From Solirubrobacterales bacterium (lineage in GTDB: Bacteria; Actinomycetota; Thermoleophilia; Solirubrobacterales; Solirubrobacteraceae), in contig JAFAXX010000075.1 in the NCBI GenBank assembly GCA_019240655.1, forward strand, positions 1 through 32,730: DNA of 32,730 bases, read 5' to 3'. The stretch's first letter is position 1. Every line of letters begins with the position of its first letter. This document shows positions 16,735 to 24,931 of this stretch, in pieces. The translations under genes were made by a program, and so were the position numbers. The notes under the pieces were generated by a model. The model saw nothing but the letters and a program-made list of their open reading frames with translations, had not been told where the DNA came from and did no database searches.

Positions 16735-17530
16735 GGGCTACTTCGACGACCAGTCGATGATCCGCCGGGTCCACCGGGAGCACATCATCGCCCTGTCCGG
16801 CCCGCGCGCCCTGCTGATGCAGGCGGCGCAGCCGGTGGCGTTCGCCGGCTTCTTCATGTCCAGCGGCGCCCTGGAGGATCCTTACGCGCGGCTCAGCCGG
16901 ACCGCTTCGGTGCTGCACGCGATCACCTTCGGAGACCGCTCCGGCGCCGATCGCGCCACCGCGCGGGTGCGCGCCGTGCATCGGCGCGTGCGCGGCGTGC
17001 TGAGCCAGCCGGTCGGGCGCTTCCCGGCCGGGACGCCGTGGGCGGCCGACGACGCCGAGCTGCTGCTGTGGATCATCGCCACTCTGGTCGACAGCGCTCT
17101 GCTCGTCTACCAGCGCTACGTCGGTGGGCTCACCCGCGACGAGCGGCAGGCCTACTGGGACGACTACCGCGTCGTCGGGCGCCTGTTCGGGCTCCGCCGC
17201 TCGGACATGCCGGCGACGATCGAAGACTTCGAGGCCTACATGGACGAGATGCTGAGCGGCGACGTGCTGCACGTCTCGCCCCGCGCCCGAGAGCTCGCGA
17301 TCGACATCGTGCTGCACCCGCCGGTGCCGCGGCAGGCGCGGCCACTGCTCGAGCTGGCCAACTTCATCACCGTCGGGCTCCTGCCCGACGGCCTGCGCCG
17401 CCAGTACGGCCTCGGGTGGGATCCGGTGCGCGGGCTGGCGCTGCGGGTCGGCGCTGAGTACACCAAGCGCTTGGTGGTGCCGGTCCTGCCCCGCCGCCTG
17501 CGCTACGGGACGGCGCGCGCCGCGGCCTGA
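16727..17530 (+). CDS. Oxygenase MpaB family (DUF2236) protein
   Basis: 267 residues. It matches the DUF2236 pattern: a start near RRVHREHIIALSGPRALLMQAAQPVAF, then RTASVLHAITFGD, an HRRVRGVL segment, and LLWIIATLVDSALLVYQRYVGGLTRDERQAYWDDYRVVGRLFG. The family includes the fungal ER oxygenase MpaB and is related to the b-type haem domain of rubber oxygenase Lcp, so oxidative cleavage of an isoprenoid or other hydrophobic chain is a reasonable guess (inference). ATG 16727 overlaps the small upstream gene. Its 3' end overlaps the convergent MerR gene by 28 nt. Confidence 0.85.
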   Translation: MSEGYFDDQSMIRRVHREHIIALSGPRALLMQAAQPVAFAGFFMSSGALEDPYARLSRTASVLHAITFGDRSGADRATARVRAVHRRVRGVLSQPVGRFPAGTPWAADDAELLLWIIATLVDSALLVYQRYVGGLTRDERQAYWDDYRVVGRLFGLRRSDMPATIEDFEAYMDEMLSGDVLHVSPRARELAIDIVLHPPVPRQARPLLELANFITVGLLPDGLRRQYGLGWDPVRGLALRVGAEYTKRLVVPVLPRRLRYGTARAAA

Positions 17531-18390
17531 GGCGCGGCGCCCGCGAGCCCGTTCGCCGCGTAGAGGACCATCCGCGTGGTCAGCTCGGTGATCGCGCGCA
17601 GTTCTGCCTGCGGTGACGGCCGCGGGTCGGCGAGTCTGGCCGGCAGCTCTCCGAGCAGCGTCGGGGCGCGCTCGGCGATCAGCTCGCAGCACACCCGGGC
17701 CGCCTCCCGCACCACCTCGCCCTCGGCGCTCCAGAGCGTCTCGAAGATGCGCTCCCCGCGGCGGCTCCCGGGCGGCTCGAACCCGACCAGGCAGGCGGCC
17801 AGTGTCGGCGCCTCGCAGACCAGCACCCACTCCCGTCCCAGCGCGTCGTCGGGGCCGATCGGGATCTCGGCGGGACCGCCACGGGGCCGGCGCTCGCGCG
17901 GAAAGTCGGCGAGTACGACCGCGCGCTCGGCCGTCCGCGCCATCTCCCGCCAGCGGGATTCGCTGGCGCGGTAGAAGCGCTCCTGCTGGAAGCATCCGAA
18001 CAGCAGCGGGCGCTCGCCCCGAGCGCAGGACTCGTCCTCGACCGCGCGGCTCAGGCAGAGCAGCGCCGGCTTGGGCAGGCGCTCCACGCGCAGGTGGGGA
18101 AAGCGCTCGCGCAGCCGGGCGAACACCGACGGGCGCGGCCCGTCGTCGAGGTGCCTGGCGTGCTCGATCGCGCTGGCCAGGGACAGGCCGCGATCGCGCG
18201 CCTCGACCACGGCGAGGACGCGCTTGAGCTCGATCTCGGAGTACCGGCGGTGCCCGCTCGGCAGCCGCTCGGGGACGGGAAATCCGTGGCGGGTCTCCCA
18301 GATCCGCAGCGTGCCCTCGGACAACCCGCTGCGAGCGGACATCTCGCGCATGGTGAGAGTCGGCGCACCCTCGGGATCGCTGACGCGCAC
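17503..18390 (-). CDS. MerR-family regulator with DICT sensory domain
   Basis: 295 residues from GTG 18390. The MerR winged helix (about 13-80) reads LTMREMSARSGLSEGTLRIWETRHGFPVPERLPSGHRRYSEIELKRV. The rest fits a DICT domain, seen in PLLFGCFQQERFYRASESRWREMARTAERAVVLADF and in FETLWSAEGEVVREAARVCCELI. DICT domains are sensory modules that often occur beside light- or redox-linked signalling proteins. TAGGGT (18398-18403) lies 7 nt upstream of the GTG, suggesting a leaderless mRNA. It is divergent from the epimerase operon and is probably its regulator. Confidence 0.87.
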   Translation of the reverse strand: MRVSDPEGAPTLTMREMSARSGLSEGTLRIWETRHGFPVPERLPSGHRRYSEIELKRVLAVVEARDRGLSLASAIEHARHLDDGPRPSVFARLRERFPHLRVERLPKPALLCLSRAVEDESCARGERPLLFGCFQQERFYRASESRWREMARTAERAVVLADFPRERRPRGGPAEIPIGPDDALGREWVLVCEAPTLAACLVGFEPPGSRRGERIFETLWSAEGEVVREAARVCCELIAERAPTLLGELPARLADPRPSPQAELRAITELTTRMVLYAANGLAGAAPQAAARAVP

Positions 18391-18422
18391 GCCACATACC
18401 CTACACGCGTCGCTTAAGAATC

Positions 18423-18441
18423 GTTTGACGACCTGTTTGAC
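18423..18441 (+). promoter_or_regulatory. Direct repeat GTTTGAC x2 in the MerR/epimerase divergent region
   Basis: Two copies of GTTTGAC, 12 bp apart (18423-18429 and 18435-18441), each containing a TTGAC -35-like core for the rightward operon. A downstream -10 is not obvious. The element may be a regulator site and/or the -35 of the epimerase operon. Confidence 0.4.
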
Positions 18442-18476
18442 CACCGATCACACGGGCAGCATCCAGGGACGCCGCG

Positions 18477-19523
18477 ATGCCGACCTCGACGACCACGGCC
18501 GCCCGCCGCCCGCCCGCCCGCCGTCGCCGCACGCTGACGGTGGCGGTGACCGGCGCCGGCGGGACCATCGGTCCCGCGTTGCTCGAGCGCCTGATCGGCT
18601 CGCCCCGGATCGGACGGGTGGTCCTGCTCGGCCGTCACCGGACGCCGGGGACGGAGGGCGGCCCGAAGCTGGAGTTCCGGCACGTCGACGTGCGCGATTC
18701 GGACGCGGTCGAGGTCGGGGTCGCCGGCGCCGACGTGGTCGTGCACATGGCCTTCGCGCTCTACGGCATCGGCATCGGCGAGCACGAGCTGTTCGCCACC
18801 AACGTGCAGGGCACGCGGAACGTCGCCCGGGCCGCCGTGAGCGCCGGCAGCCGCCGCTTCCTCTACACCTCCTCCGCGGCGGTCTACGGTGGCCGCCCCG
18901 GCTCCGCCGAGCCGCTTGCGGAGAGCGAACCGCTGCGCGCCTCGGCGCGGCTCTTCTACGCCCGCCACAAGGCGCAGGCCGAGCTCGTCGTCCGCCGCGA
19001 GCTGGCCGGCTCGGCAACCGCCCTCTACCTGTTCCGGCCCTGCGCAATCGTCGGTCCGCACGCCGCCGGGGCAGTGGCTCACCGGCTGCCGGGGCGGCTC
19101 GGCGCCGCGCTGCGGTCCGCTTCTCGCCTGAGTGCGGCGGCCGGGCTTCGGCCTGCGCTCCCGCCGCCCCCGGTGCCGCTGCAGTTCGTCCACGAGGACG
19201 ACGTCGCCGAGGCGCTCCAGCGGGCGGTCGAGGGCCGCGGGCGGCCCGGGACCTACAACCTGGCCGGCGACGGCACCGTGAGCGGGACCGAGACGCTGCA
19301 CCGGCTCGGCCTCCGGGCGCTTCCGGTCCCGCCCGCGCTGACCGGCGCCTCGGTGCGCGCGCTGCGGCTGCTGCCGCCCGTGGTGCCCGCTCTCGCCTGG
19401 CCCGAGCTGGTCAGCGCGCCGCTGCTCCTCGACACCGGCCAGGCGCGGCGCGCGCTGGGCTGGCGACCCCGTTTCAGCTCGGCCGGGGCGCTCGACGCGA
19501 CCCGCGAGGCGCTCGGCTGGTGA
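18477..19523 (+). CDS. NAD-dependent epimerase/dehydratase (extended SDR)
   Basis: 348 residues. It has a basic N-terminal tail (AARRPPARRRRTL), then the Rossmann motif TGAGGTIG, HVDVRDSDAV, the substrate/cofactor segment YTSSAAVYGG, the catalytic YxxxK (YARHKAQ) and FRPCAIVGPHAAG. The second half (LPLQFVHEDDVAEALQRAVEG, GTYNLAGDG) is typical of nucleotide-sugar or lipid-linked epimerases. AGGGA precedes ATG 18477. It is first in a four-gene overlapping operon with two START-fold proteins and a CrtI-like oxidoreductase; substrate unknown. Confidence 0.88.
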   Translation: MPTSTTTAARRPPARRRRTLTVAVTGAGGTIGPALLERLIGSPRIGRVVLLGRHRTPGTEGGPKLEFRHVDVRDSDAVEVGVAGADVVVHMAFALYGIGIGEHELFATNVQGTRNVARAAVSAGSRRFLYTSSAAVYGGRPGSAEPLAESEPLRASARLFYARHKAQAELVVRRELAGSATALYLFRPCAIVGPHAAGAVAHRLPGRLGAALRSASRLSAAAGLRPALPPPPVPLQFVHEDDVAEALQRAVEGRGRPGTYNLAGDGTVSGTETLHRLGLRALPVPPALTGASVRALRLLPPVVPALAWPELVSAPLLLDTGQARRALGWRPRFSSAGALDATREALGW

Positions 19524-19535
19524 GCGGAGTTGCCG

Positions 19536-19979
19536 GTGTACGAGGACACCAGGACGATCGACGTCCGCGCCAGACCGCAGGACTGCTTCGCCGTGCTGAC
19601 CGACTACGCCCACATGACCGACTGGCAGAGCCGGGTGTGCGAGGTCCGCGTGCTCGAGACCGACGAGCACGGGCGCGGCAAGGTGGTCGAGTACGCGATC
19701 GACGCCCAGCTGCGCGTCGTCCGCTACCGCCTGCGCCATTTCTATGACGAGCCGACGTCGATCGGCAGCGAGTACCTGGGCGGCGACTTTCGCCACTTCG
19801 CCGGCGATTACCGCTTCGCCGCCGGCACCGGAGCCACGGAGGTGACCTTCCGTCTTGCGATCGATCCCGGCTTCGCGGTTCCCGGCGCGGTCGCGCGGCT
19901 GCTCGGACGGGCGGTGATGGGGCGCTCGCTCCAGGACCTCAAGCATCGCGTCGAGCGGGTATCCGATGGCGCGCACTGA
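19536..19979 (+). CDS. SRPBCC/START-fold protein
   Basis: 147 residues from GTG 19536, chosen because GGAG lies 6 nt upstream. It begins YEDTRTIDVRARPQDCFAVLTDYAHMTDWQSRV, the standard strand-helix opening with Trp, and has YLGGDFRHFAGDYRF and a closing helix RAVMGRSLQDLKHRVE. This resembles the coenzyme-Q-binding/polyketide-cyclase branch. It overlaps the next START-fold gene by 14 nt, so the two are probably made together and may form a heterodimer (inference). Confidence 0.82.
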   Translation: MYEDTRTIDVRARPQDCFAVLTDYAHMTDWQSRVCEVRVLETDEHGRGKVVEYAIDAQLRVVRYRLRHFYDEPTSIGSEYLGGDFRHFAGDYRFAAGTGATEVTFRLAIDPGFAVPGAVARLLGRAVMGRSLQDLKHRVERVSDGAH

Positions 19980-20439
19980 GACCTACATCGCTGCGTCGCC
20001 CGAGCGAGTGTTCGCGGTTCTCAGCGAGCCTCGCAGCTACGGCTACTGGGTCCCGGGCTCGCGCGAGATCCGCGCCGCCGACCGGGCGTGGCCGGCGGAG
20101 GGCACCGCGTTCGAGCACAGCGTGGGAGCACCGGGGCTCGCCCTCGCCGATTACACGAGCGTCACCGCCTCGCTGCCGCCGGTGATGCTCGAGCTGCGCG
20201 CGCGGGCGCGGCCGCTGGGAAGCGCCGACATCGTCCTGCACCTGCAGCCCGAGGGTGACGGCACGCGGGTGACGATGATCGAGGATCCGGCCAGTGCCGC
20301 CGTCAACGTGCTGATCGGGCCGCTCGGGCACGGCCTGCTCAAGCTCCGCAACCTCGAGGCGCTTCGGCGGCTGCGCCGGCTCGCCGAAGGCGAGCAGCCG
20401 CTGCCCGCCGGCGATCTGCCCGAGCGCGACCGCGGCTGA
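19966..20439 (+). CDS. SRPBCC/START-fold protein, second of a tandem pair
   Basis: 157 residues: RTETYIAASPERVFAVLSEPRSYGYWVPGSREIR is the typical opening, and GDGTRVTMIEDPAS and a C-terminal helix (LLKLRNLEALRRLRRLAEG) complete the fold. Its stop overlaps the start of the FAD oxidoreductase by one base (TGATG), indicating tight coupling. It is not a recent copy of its upstream neighbour, as sequence similarity by eye is low. Confidence 0.82.
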   Translation: MARTETYIAASPERVFAVLSEPRSYGYWVPGSREIRAADRAWPAEGTAFEHSVGAPGLALADYTSVTASLPPVMLELRARARPLGSADIVLHLQPEGDGTRVTMIEDPASAAVNVLIGPLGHGLLKLRNLEALRRLRRLAEGEQPLPAGDLPERDRG

Positions 20440-22037
20440 TGGCCGACGCAGTCATCATCGGCGCCGGCCCGAACGGCCTCGTGGCCGCGAACCTGCTGGC
20501 CGATCGCGGTTGGGAGGTCGTCGTGCTCGAGGAGGCGCCGGACCCGGGCGGCGCCGTCCGCTCAGCCGAACTGATCGAGCCCGGCTACCGGCACGACGTG
20601 TTCAGCGCCTTCTTTCCCTTCTCGCTCGCCTCCCCCCACATCCGCCGGCTGGAGCTCGAGCGGTGGGGTCTGCGCTGGCTCACGGGCCCGGTGTCGGTGG
20701 CCCACCCCAGCCCCGACGGCCGCTGCGCCGTGGTCGCGCGCGATATCGACCAGACGGCGGACTCGCTGGACGAGTTCGCGCCCGGCGACGGCGACGCCTG
20801 GCGCTCGCTCTACCGGCAATGGGAGCGCATCCGCGCTGACGCGCTCGCCGCATTCTTCTCCCCGTTTCCCCCGCTTCGTCCCGCGCTGCGCCTGATGCGA
20901 GCGCTCGAGCCGGCCGAGCTGCTGCGGCTGGTGCGCTTCTCTCTGCTGCCGGTGCGCCGGATGGGACACGAGCACTTCTCCGGCGACGGAGGGACGCGCC
21001 TCCTGGCTGGGAACGCACTGCACGCCGACGTCAGTCCCGAGGCGCCGCTGAGCGGAGTGTTCGGATGGGTGCTCTGCTCGCTCGCCCAGGAAGTCGGCTT
21101 TCCCGCGGTGGCCGGCGGCGCCGGCAACCTCACCGCGGCCCTCGTGCGCCGGCTCGAGCATCACCGCGGCCGGGTGCTATGCGGCCGGCGCGCCGTCGCG
21201 ATCGAGTGCCGCTCGGGCACCGCGACGGCCGTCCTCACCGACGGCGAGCGCCACGCCGCGCGGCGGGCGCTGATCGCCGACGTCAGCCCGCTGCAGCTCT
21301 ACCTCGAGCTGCTCGCGGGCCAGCCGCTGCCGACGCGGCTGCGCCACGACCTCGACCGCTTCCAGTACGACAACGCCACGGTCAAGGTCGACTGGACCCT
21401 GAACGGGCCGATCCCGTGGACGGCGAGTGCCGCCCGCGATGCCGGCACCGTTCACGTCGCCGAGAGCACGGACGCGCTGACACGGCTATCGGCGGAGTTG
21501 TCGTGCCGCCACATCCCCGCCCATCCGTACCTGGTGATGGGTCAGTACGCGCACATCGACCCCTCTCGGGCCCCGGCCGGCAAGGAGACCGCGTGGGCCT
21601 ACACGCACGTTCCCCAGCACGTCGCCGGAGACGCCGGCGGCGATCTGACCGGGCGCTGGGACGAGCGGGAGGCCGACCGGTTCGCCGACCGCGTCGAGGC
21701 CGAGGTCGAGGCGATGGCGCCCGGCTTCCGCGCCCTGATTCGAGCGCGCCACGTACTCACGCCGCCCGCGTTCGAGCGCCGCAACCGCAACCTGGTGAAC
21801 GGCGCGCTCAACGGCGGGACGGCGCAGCTGCACCAGCAGCTCGTGTTCCGCCCGGTCCCGAGCCTCGCCCGTCCGGAGACGCCGATCGATCGCCTGTATC
21901 TCGGGTCCGCCTCCGCGCACCCCGGCGGAGGGGTCCATGGCGGACCGGGCGCCAACGCGGCGTCGGCGGCGCTCGCCCGCAGCCAGGCGCTCCACCCGCG
22001 CGTGGCCTCTCGCCTCAGCGCGGCGCTGCAGCGGTGA
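20439..22037 (+). CDS. Phytoene desaturase-like FAD-dependent oxidoreductase
   Basis: 532 residues. The N-terminal dinucleotide-binding motif is DAVIIGAGPNGLVAANLLADRGWEVVVLEEAPDPGGAVRS; the C terminus has PIDRLYLGSASAHPGGGVHGGPGANAA, the FAD-binding closure found in CrtI/PYROXD2-type proteins. These enzymes desaturate or isomerise isoprenoids or oxidise hydrophobic substrates; the exact substrate cannot be told. It ends the epimerase/START operon and overlaps the convergent DUF1990-like gene by 23 nt at the 3' end. Confidence 0.88.
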   Translation: MADAVIIGAGPNGLVAANLLADRGWEVVVLEEAPDPGGAVRSAELIEPGYRHDVFSAFFPFSLASPHIRRLELERWGLRWLTGPVSVAHPSPDGRCAVVARDIDQTADSLDEFAPGDGDAWRSLYRQWERIRADALAAFFSPFPPLRPALRLMRALEPAELLRLVRFSLLPVRRMGHEHFSGDGGTRLLAGNALHADVSPEAPLSGVFGWVLCSLAQEVGFPAVAGGAGNLTAALVRRLEHHRGRVLCGRRAVAIECRSGTATAVLTDGERHAARRALIADVSPLQLYLELLAGQPLPTRLRHDLDRFQYDNATVKVDWTLNGPIPWTASAARDAGTVHVAESTDALTRLSAELSCRHIPAHPYLVMGQYAHIDPSRAPAGKETAWAYTHVPQHVAGDAGGDLTGRWDEREADRFADRVEAEVEAMAPGFRALIRARHVLTPPAFERRNRNLVNGALNGGTAQLHQQLVFRPVPSLARPETPIDRLYLGSASAHPGGGVHGGPGANAASAALARSQALHPRVASRLSAALQR

Positions 22038-22770
22038 GCTGCGCCGCCGGCACGGCGGGCCGCCGGTCGAACGCCTCCGCGGGGACCCGGCGCGTCTCGA
22101 TGTCGATGCCGCCCTCGAGCCGGCCCCCGGTGCGCGCCACGACCTTCTCGACCACCGAGGTCCACATGTGCAGCTGGACCTCCTTGGCCATCCGTATGCG
22201 GTCGTGCAGCAGGGCCGAGAGCCGGTCGCCCGCCCGCGCCCACGACTCGATTCGGAAGACCAGCAGCTCGCCGTCCCGGCGGGCCGACCACTCGATCTGG
22301 CCCGCCTCGAGATGGCCGACCAGGGTGGCGAAGCGAAACGACGTGGGCGTGAGCTCCACCACTCGGATCGGGCCGTCCCAGGGACCGGGCATGCGGACCA
22401 CGAATTCATCTCCCACCTCCATTTGCCACGGCGGCCCGGAGGTCTTGGTGAAGCGCGCCAGCGCGAGCGGCGCGACGAAGTTGGGGTCGGCGCGCACGCG
22501 CTCCATCAGCTCGTCCTCGCTCCAATCGCTGTCGCGGACCCGGCCGGTATAGATGCGATGGAACAGCGGGCCGGCGCCGTCTTCGGGACGCTTCACGCCG
22601 TCCCGCGAGACCTCGGCGTGGATGCCCGGCGGAAGGTCGTCCTCGAGCGAGCCCTCGAGCTCGCGGCGATGCATCGGCGTCGTCCGCCAGATGTAGACCC
22701 ACGAGGTCAGGGCGATACCGAGCGGCCAGGTGACCATCTCGAACAGGCGGCGGGGCAGCGCGACAGCCAT
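22015..22770 (-). CDS. DUF1990-like protein
   Basis: 251 residues. After a hydrophobic N-terminal stretch (LFEMVTWPLGIALTSWVYIW, a probable membrane anchor), the rest resembles DUF1990: VGDEFVVRMPGPWDGPIRVVELTP, FRFATLVGHLEAGQIEWSAR, LLVFRIESWARAGDRLSALL and KEVQLHMWTSVVEKVVA. DUF1990 proteins have a START-like appearance and unknown function. It lies 14 nt downstream of the SDR gene and overlaps the end of the FAD oxidoreductase gene on the other strand. Confidence 0.7.
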   Translation of the reverse strand: MAVALPRRLFEMVTWPLGIALTSWVYIWRTTPMHRRELEGSLEDDLPPGIHAEVSRDGVKRPEDGAGPLFHRIYTGRVRDSDWSEDELMERVRADPNFVAPLALARFTKTSGPPWQMEVGDEFVVRMPGPWDGPIRVVELTPTSFRFATLVGHLEAGQIEWSARRDGELLVFRIESWARAGDRLSALLHDRIRMAKEVQLHMWTSVVEKVVARTGGRLEGGIDIETRRVPAEAFDRRPAVPAAQLTAAAPR

Positions 22771-22784
22771 CGGTCCTCGCGCGC

Positions 22785-23738
22785 TCAGGTACCCGACGAC
22801 GAGCTCGACAAGCGCCGCGTCCGCAGCCGGGTGAGCACGGAGGGTCGGGTGCTGAGGCCCCCCCGGCTCCGGGGCCGCCGCGCCGGAGCGGCGATCCCGT
22901 CGGCGCCGCTCGCCGGCCGGCGGTCGCGCCGGCGCCAGCCAAACCGGGCCAGCGGGCCGATGACCCGCACGGTCAGGTTCGGCGCCAGCGCGTCGGCGAA
23001 CGCGCACGCCGCCATCAGCCCGCCCACCGTGCGCTCGAGCCGCCCCGGCGATGCGAGCGCTCGCTCGACCTCGGCGGCCACGTCGGCCGGGCTGTAGACG
23101 CCGGCCAGCTTCGGCGGCAGCCGGCGGTCGGGGGTCCTCACGCGCTCCCAGAACGGCGTGTCGACCGGGCCCGGATTCACGACGGCGACCGACACGGGCA
23201 TCTCGAGTGCGCGCAGCTCGCAGGCCAGCGACCGCGCGAATCCCCGCACACCGTGCTTGGCCGCGGCGTACGCGGTGAGCCATGGCACCGGGACCCGGCC
23301 GGCGACCGAGCCGATGAACACGAGCCGGCCGCCGCCGCCCGCGCTCAGCGGCGCGAGCGCGGCCCGGGCCGTGTTCATCGGGCCGAGCAGCGCCGACTCG
23401 ATCGTGCTCCGGTAGTCGTCGGTCGCCATCGCGGCAAACGGCCCGTAGGCGGCCGCGGCGGCGTTCACGACCACCGCGTCGAGACCGCCGAGCAGCGCGG
23501 CGGCGCGCTCGACGGCCGCGCCGATCGCCTCGGCGTCGGTCGCGTCGGCGGCGAACACCCCGGCGCAGTTCCGAACTCTCGCGCAGGCCTCCTCGAGGGC
23601 TTCCGGCCCGCGCGCGATCAGCGCGAGACGGGCTCCGGAGCGGCCGAGCCGCTCCGCGCACGCCAGCCCGATGCCGCTTGAACCTCCGGTGATCAGGACG
23701 CGTTGCCCGGCCAGCCGCGGCGGCTCGGCCTCGGTCAT
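22785..23738 (-). CDS. Short-chain dehydrogenase/reductase with extended C terminus
   Basis: 317 residues. TGGSSGIG cofactor motif, NAA in VVVNAAAAAYG (NAG in most relatives), catalytic Ser in VFIGSVAGRVP, YxxxK in YAAAKHG and the NPGPVDTPFWERV segment. The core ends near residue 250; the last ~65 residues are Arg/Ser-rich (GWRRRDRRPASG...RRLSSSSSGT) and look disordered. It is upstream of, and probably cotranscribed with, the DUF1990-like gene. Confidence 0.88.
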   Translation of the reverse strand: MTEAEPPRLAGQRVLITGGSSGIGLACAERLGRSGARLALIARGPEALEEACARVRNCAGVFAADATDAEAIGAAVERAAALLGGLDAVVVNAAAAAYGPFAAMATDDYRSTIESALLGPMNTARAALAPLSAGGGGRLVFIGSVAGRVPVPWLTAYAAAKHGVRGFARSLACELRALEMPVSVAVVNPGPVDTPFWERVRTPDRRLPPKLAGVYSPADVAAEVERALASPGRLERTVGGLMAACAFADALAPNLTVRVIGPLARFGWRRRDRRPASGADGIAAPARRPRSRGGLSTRPSVLTRLRTRRLSSSSSGT

Positions 23739-23940
23739 CCGAACATCGGGCCGGTCGCGAGCACATCGGCTCGGGCGAGCGTACCCGAGCGGGCCGAGCG
23801 CGCGAGACCGGTGTCGATGATGTCGAAGAAGCCCACCACGCTTCCCCTACCCGCCGAACCGAAGGTCATGCACATTAGCTGATGACTTACCTGGACGCTC
23901 CGTGCAAGCCGGCTGTACGTCCGGCAGCCCCTACGGTCTG

Positions 23941-23969
23941 TTGCGAAAAGCTCAACAACTCGTTAGGAT
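23941..23969 (+). promoter_or_regulatory. Promoter of the TIGR01777 epimerase operon
   Basis: -35 TTGCGA (23941-23946), 17-nt spacer, -10 TAGGAT (23964-23969). Six nt further is an ATG that opens a 10-codon frame. The inverted repeat TGTTG-N9-CAACA overlaps the -35 and could be an operator. Confidence 0.5.
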
Positions 23970-23975
23970 CGTGGC

Positions 23976-24008
23976 ATGCGTGACGTCGTCGAGAGGCGGA
24001 GAAGCTGA
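23976..24008 (+). CDS. Possible 10-codon leaderless upstream ORF
   Basis: ATG 23976 to TGA 24008, product MRDVVERRRS. It lies 6 nt after a good -10 box, so it would be read from the very 5' end of the mRNA, and it stops 2 nt before the GTG start of the epimerase. It may couple translation or may be chance. Confidence 0.3.
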   Translation: MRDVVERRRS

Positions 24009-24010
24009 CC

Positions 24011-24931
24011 GTGCGGGTCGTGGTGACCGGCGCCACCGGGCTGATCGGGACCGCAGTGGTGCGCGCCTTGCGGGCCCGCGGCGATGAGGTGGTCGCGCTC
24101 AGCCGCGACCCTGAGCGGGCGCGCGCGGTCCTCGCCGCCGGCGTCGAGGCGCATCCATGGCCGGATCCCAAGCAGGCGCCTCCCCCACCCGCCGCCCTCG
24201 AAGGTGCCGACGGGGTGATCCACCTCCTCGGGGAGCCGATCGCCCAGCGCTGGACGCACGACGCCAAGCGCGAGATCCTTGATTCGCGCGTGCTCGGGAC
24301 ACGGTCGCTGGTGACCGGGCTTAGGGCGCTGCCCGAGGACCGCCGGCCCGCCCGGCTCGTCTCCCAGTCGGCCACCGGCTATTACGGGGCGCGCGACGGC
24401 GAGGCGCTCGACGAGCGGGCGCCCGCCGGCGATGACTTCCTGGCTGCGGTCGCCGCGGCGTGGGAGCACGAGGCGGCGGCGATCGCCTCGGAGATGCGGG
24501 TCGTCACGGCGCGCACCGGGGTGGTGCTCGCCGCCGGCGGTGGCGCCCTGGCCAAGATGTTGCCGGCGTTCCGCCTCGGGGTCGGCGGCCCGGTGGCCGG
24601 CGGTCGGCAATACGTCCCGTGGATCCACCGCGACGACGTCGTCGGGGGGCTGCTGCTGTGCCTCGACGACGCGCGCGCGGTCGGCCCGATCAACCTCACC
24701 GCCCCGCGACCAGTCACCAACGCCGAGCTCTCGCGCGCGCTCGGGCGCGTGCTGCACCGCCCGGCCGCGCTGCCCGTCCCGGGCCCCGCCGTGCGCCTGC
24801 TCTACGGCGAGATGGCGAGCACCGTGCTCACCGGCCAGCGCGCCGTGCCCACTCGCCTCACCGAGCTCGGCTACGAGTTCCGCTTCGCCGATGTCGAGGC
24901 GGCGCTCCGCGACGCGCTCTCCGGCGCGTGA
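24011..24931 (+). CDS. TIGR01777-family NAD-dependent epimerase (YfcH-like)
   Basis: 306 residues. It has the TGATGLIG Rossmann motif, ALSRDPERAR after strand 2, the family block ADGVIHLLGEPIAQRWT and LDSRVLGTRSLV, the YYG segment (SQSATGYYGARDGEALDE) and WIHRDDVVGGLL. The family is widespread; its reaction is not established. GTG 24011 has GGAG upstream. It overlaps the next gene by 4 nt (GTGA). In many genomes this family is fused or adjacent to a START-fold domain, as here. Confidence 0.9.
   Translation: MRVVVTGATGLIGTAVVRALRARGDEVVALSRDPERARAVLAAGVEAHPWPDPKQAPPPPAALEGADGVIHLLGEPIAQRWTHDAKREILDSRVLGTRSLVTGLRALPEDRRPARLVSQSATGYYGARDGEALDERAPAGDDFLAAVAAAWEHEAAAIASEMRVVTARTGVVLAAGGGALAKMLPAFRLGVGGPVAGGRQYVPWIHRDDVVGGLLLCLDDARAVGPINLTAPRPVTNAELSRALGRVLHRPAALPVPGPAVRLLYGEMASTVLTGQRAVPTRLTELGYEFRFADVEAALRDALSGA

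Larger units (their letters stand above)
23739..24010. other. Divergent intergenic region
   Basis: 272 bp between the SDR (leftward) and the TIGR01777 epimerase (rightward). The right part holds the promoter at 23941-23969, an inverted repeat TGTTG-N9-CAACA (23939-23957) and a 10-codon open frame. The left part shows no gene. Confidence 0.5.

Noticed and set aside
18477..22037. Carotenoid biosynthesis operon
   Set aside because: Only the CrtI-like oxidoreductase hints at this; no phytoene synthase, cyclase or prenyltransferase is present.
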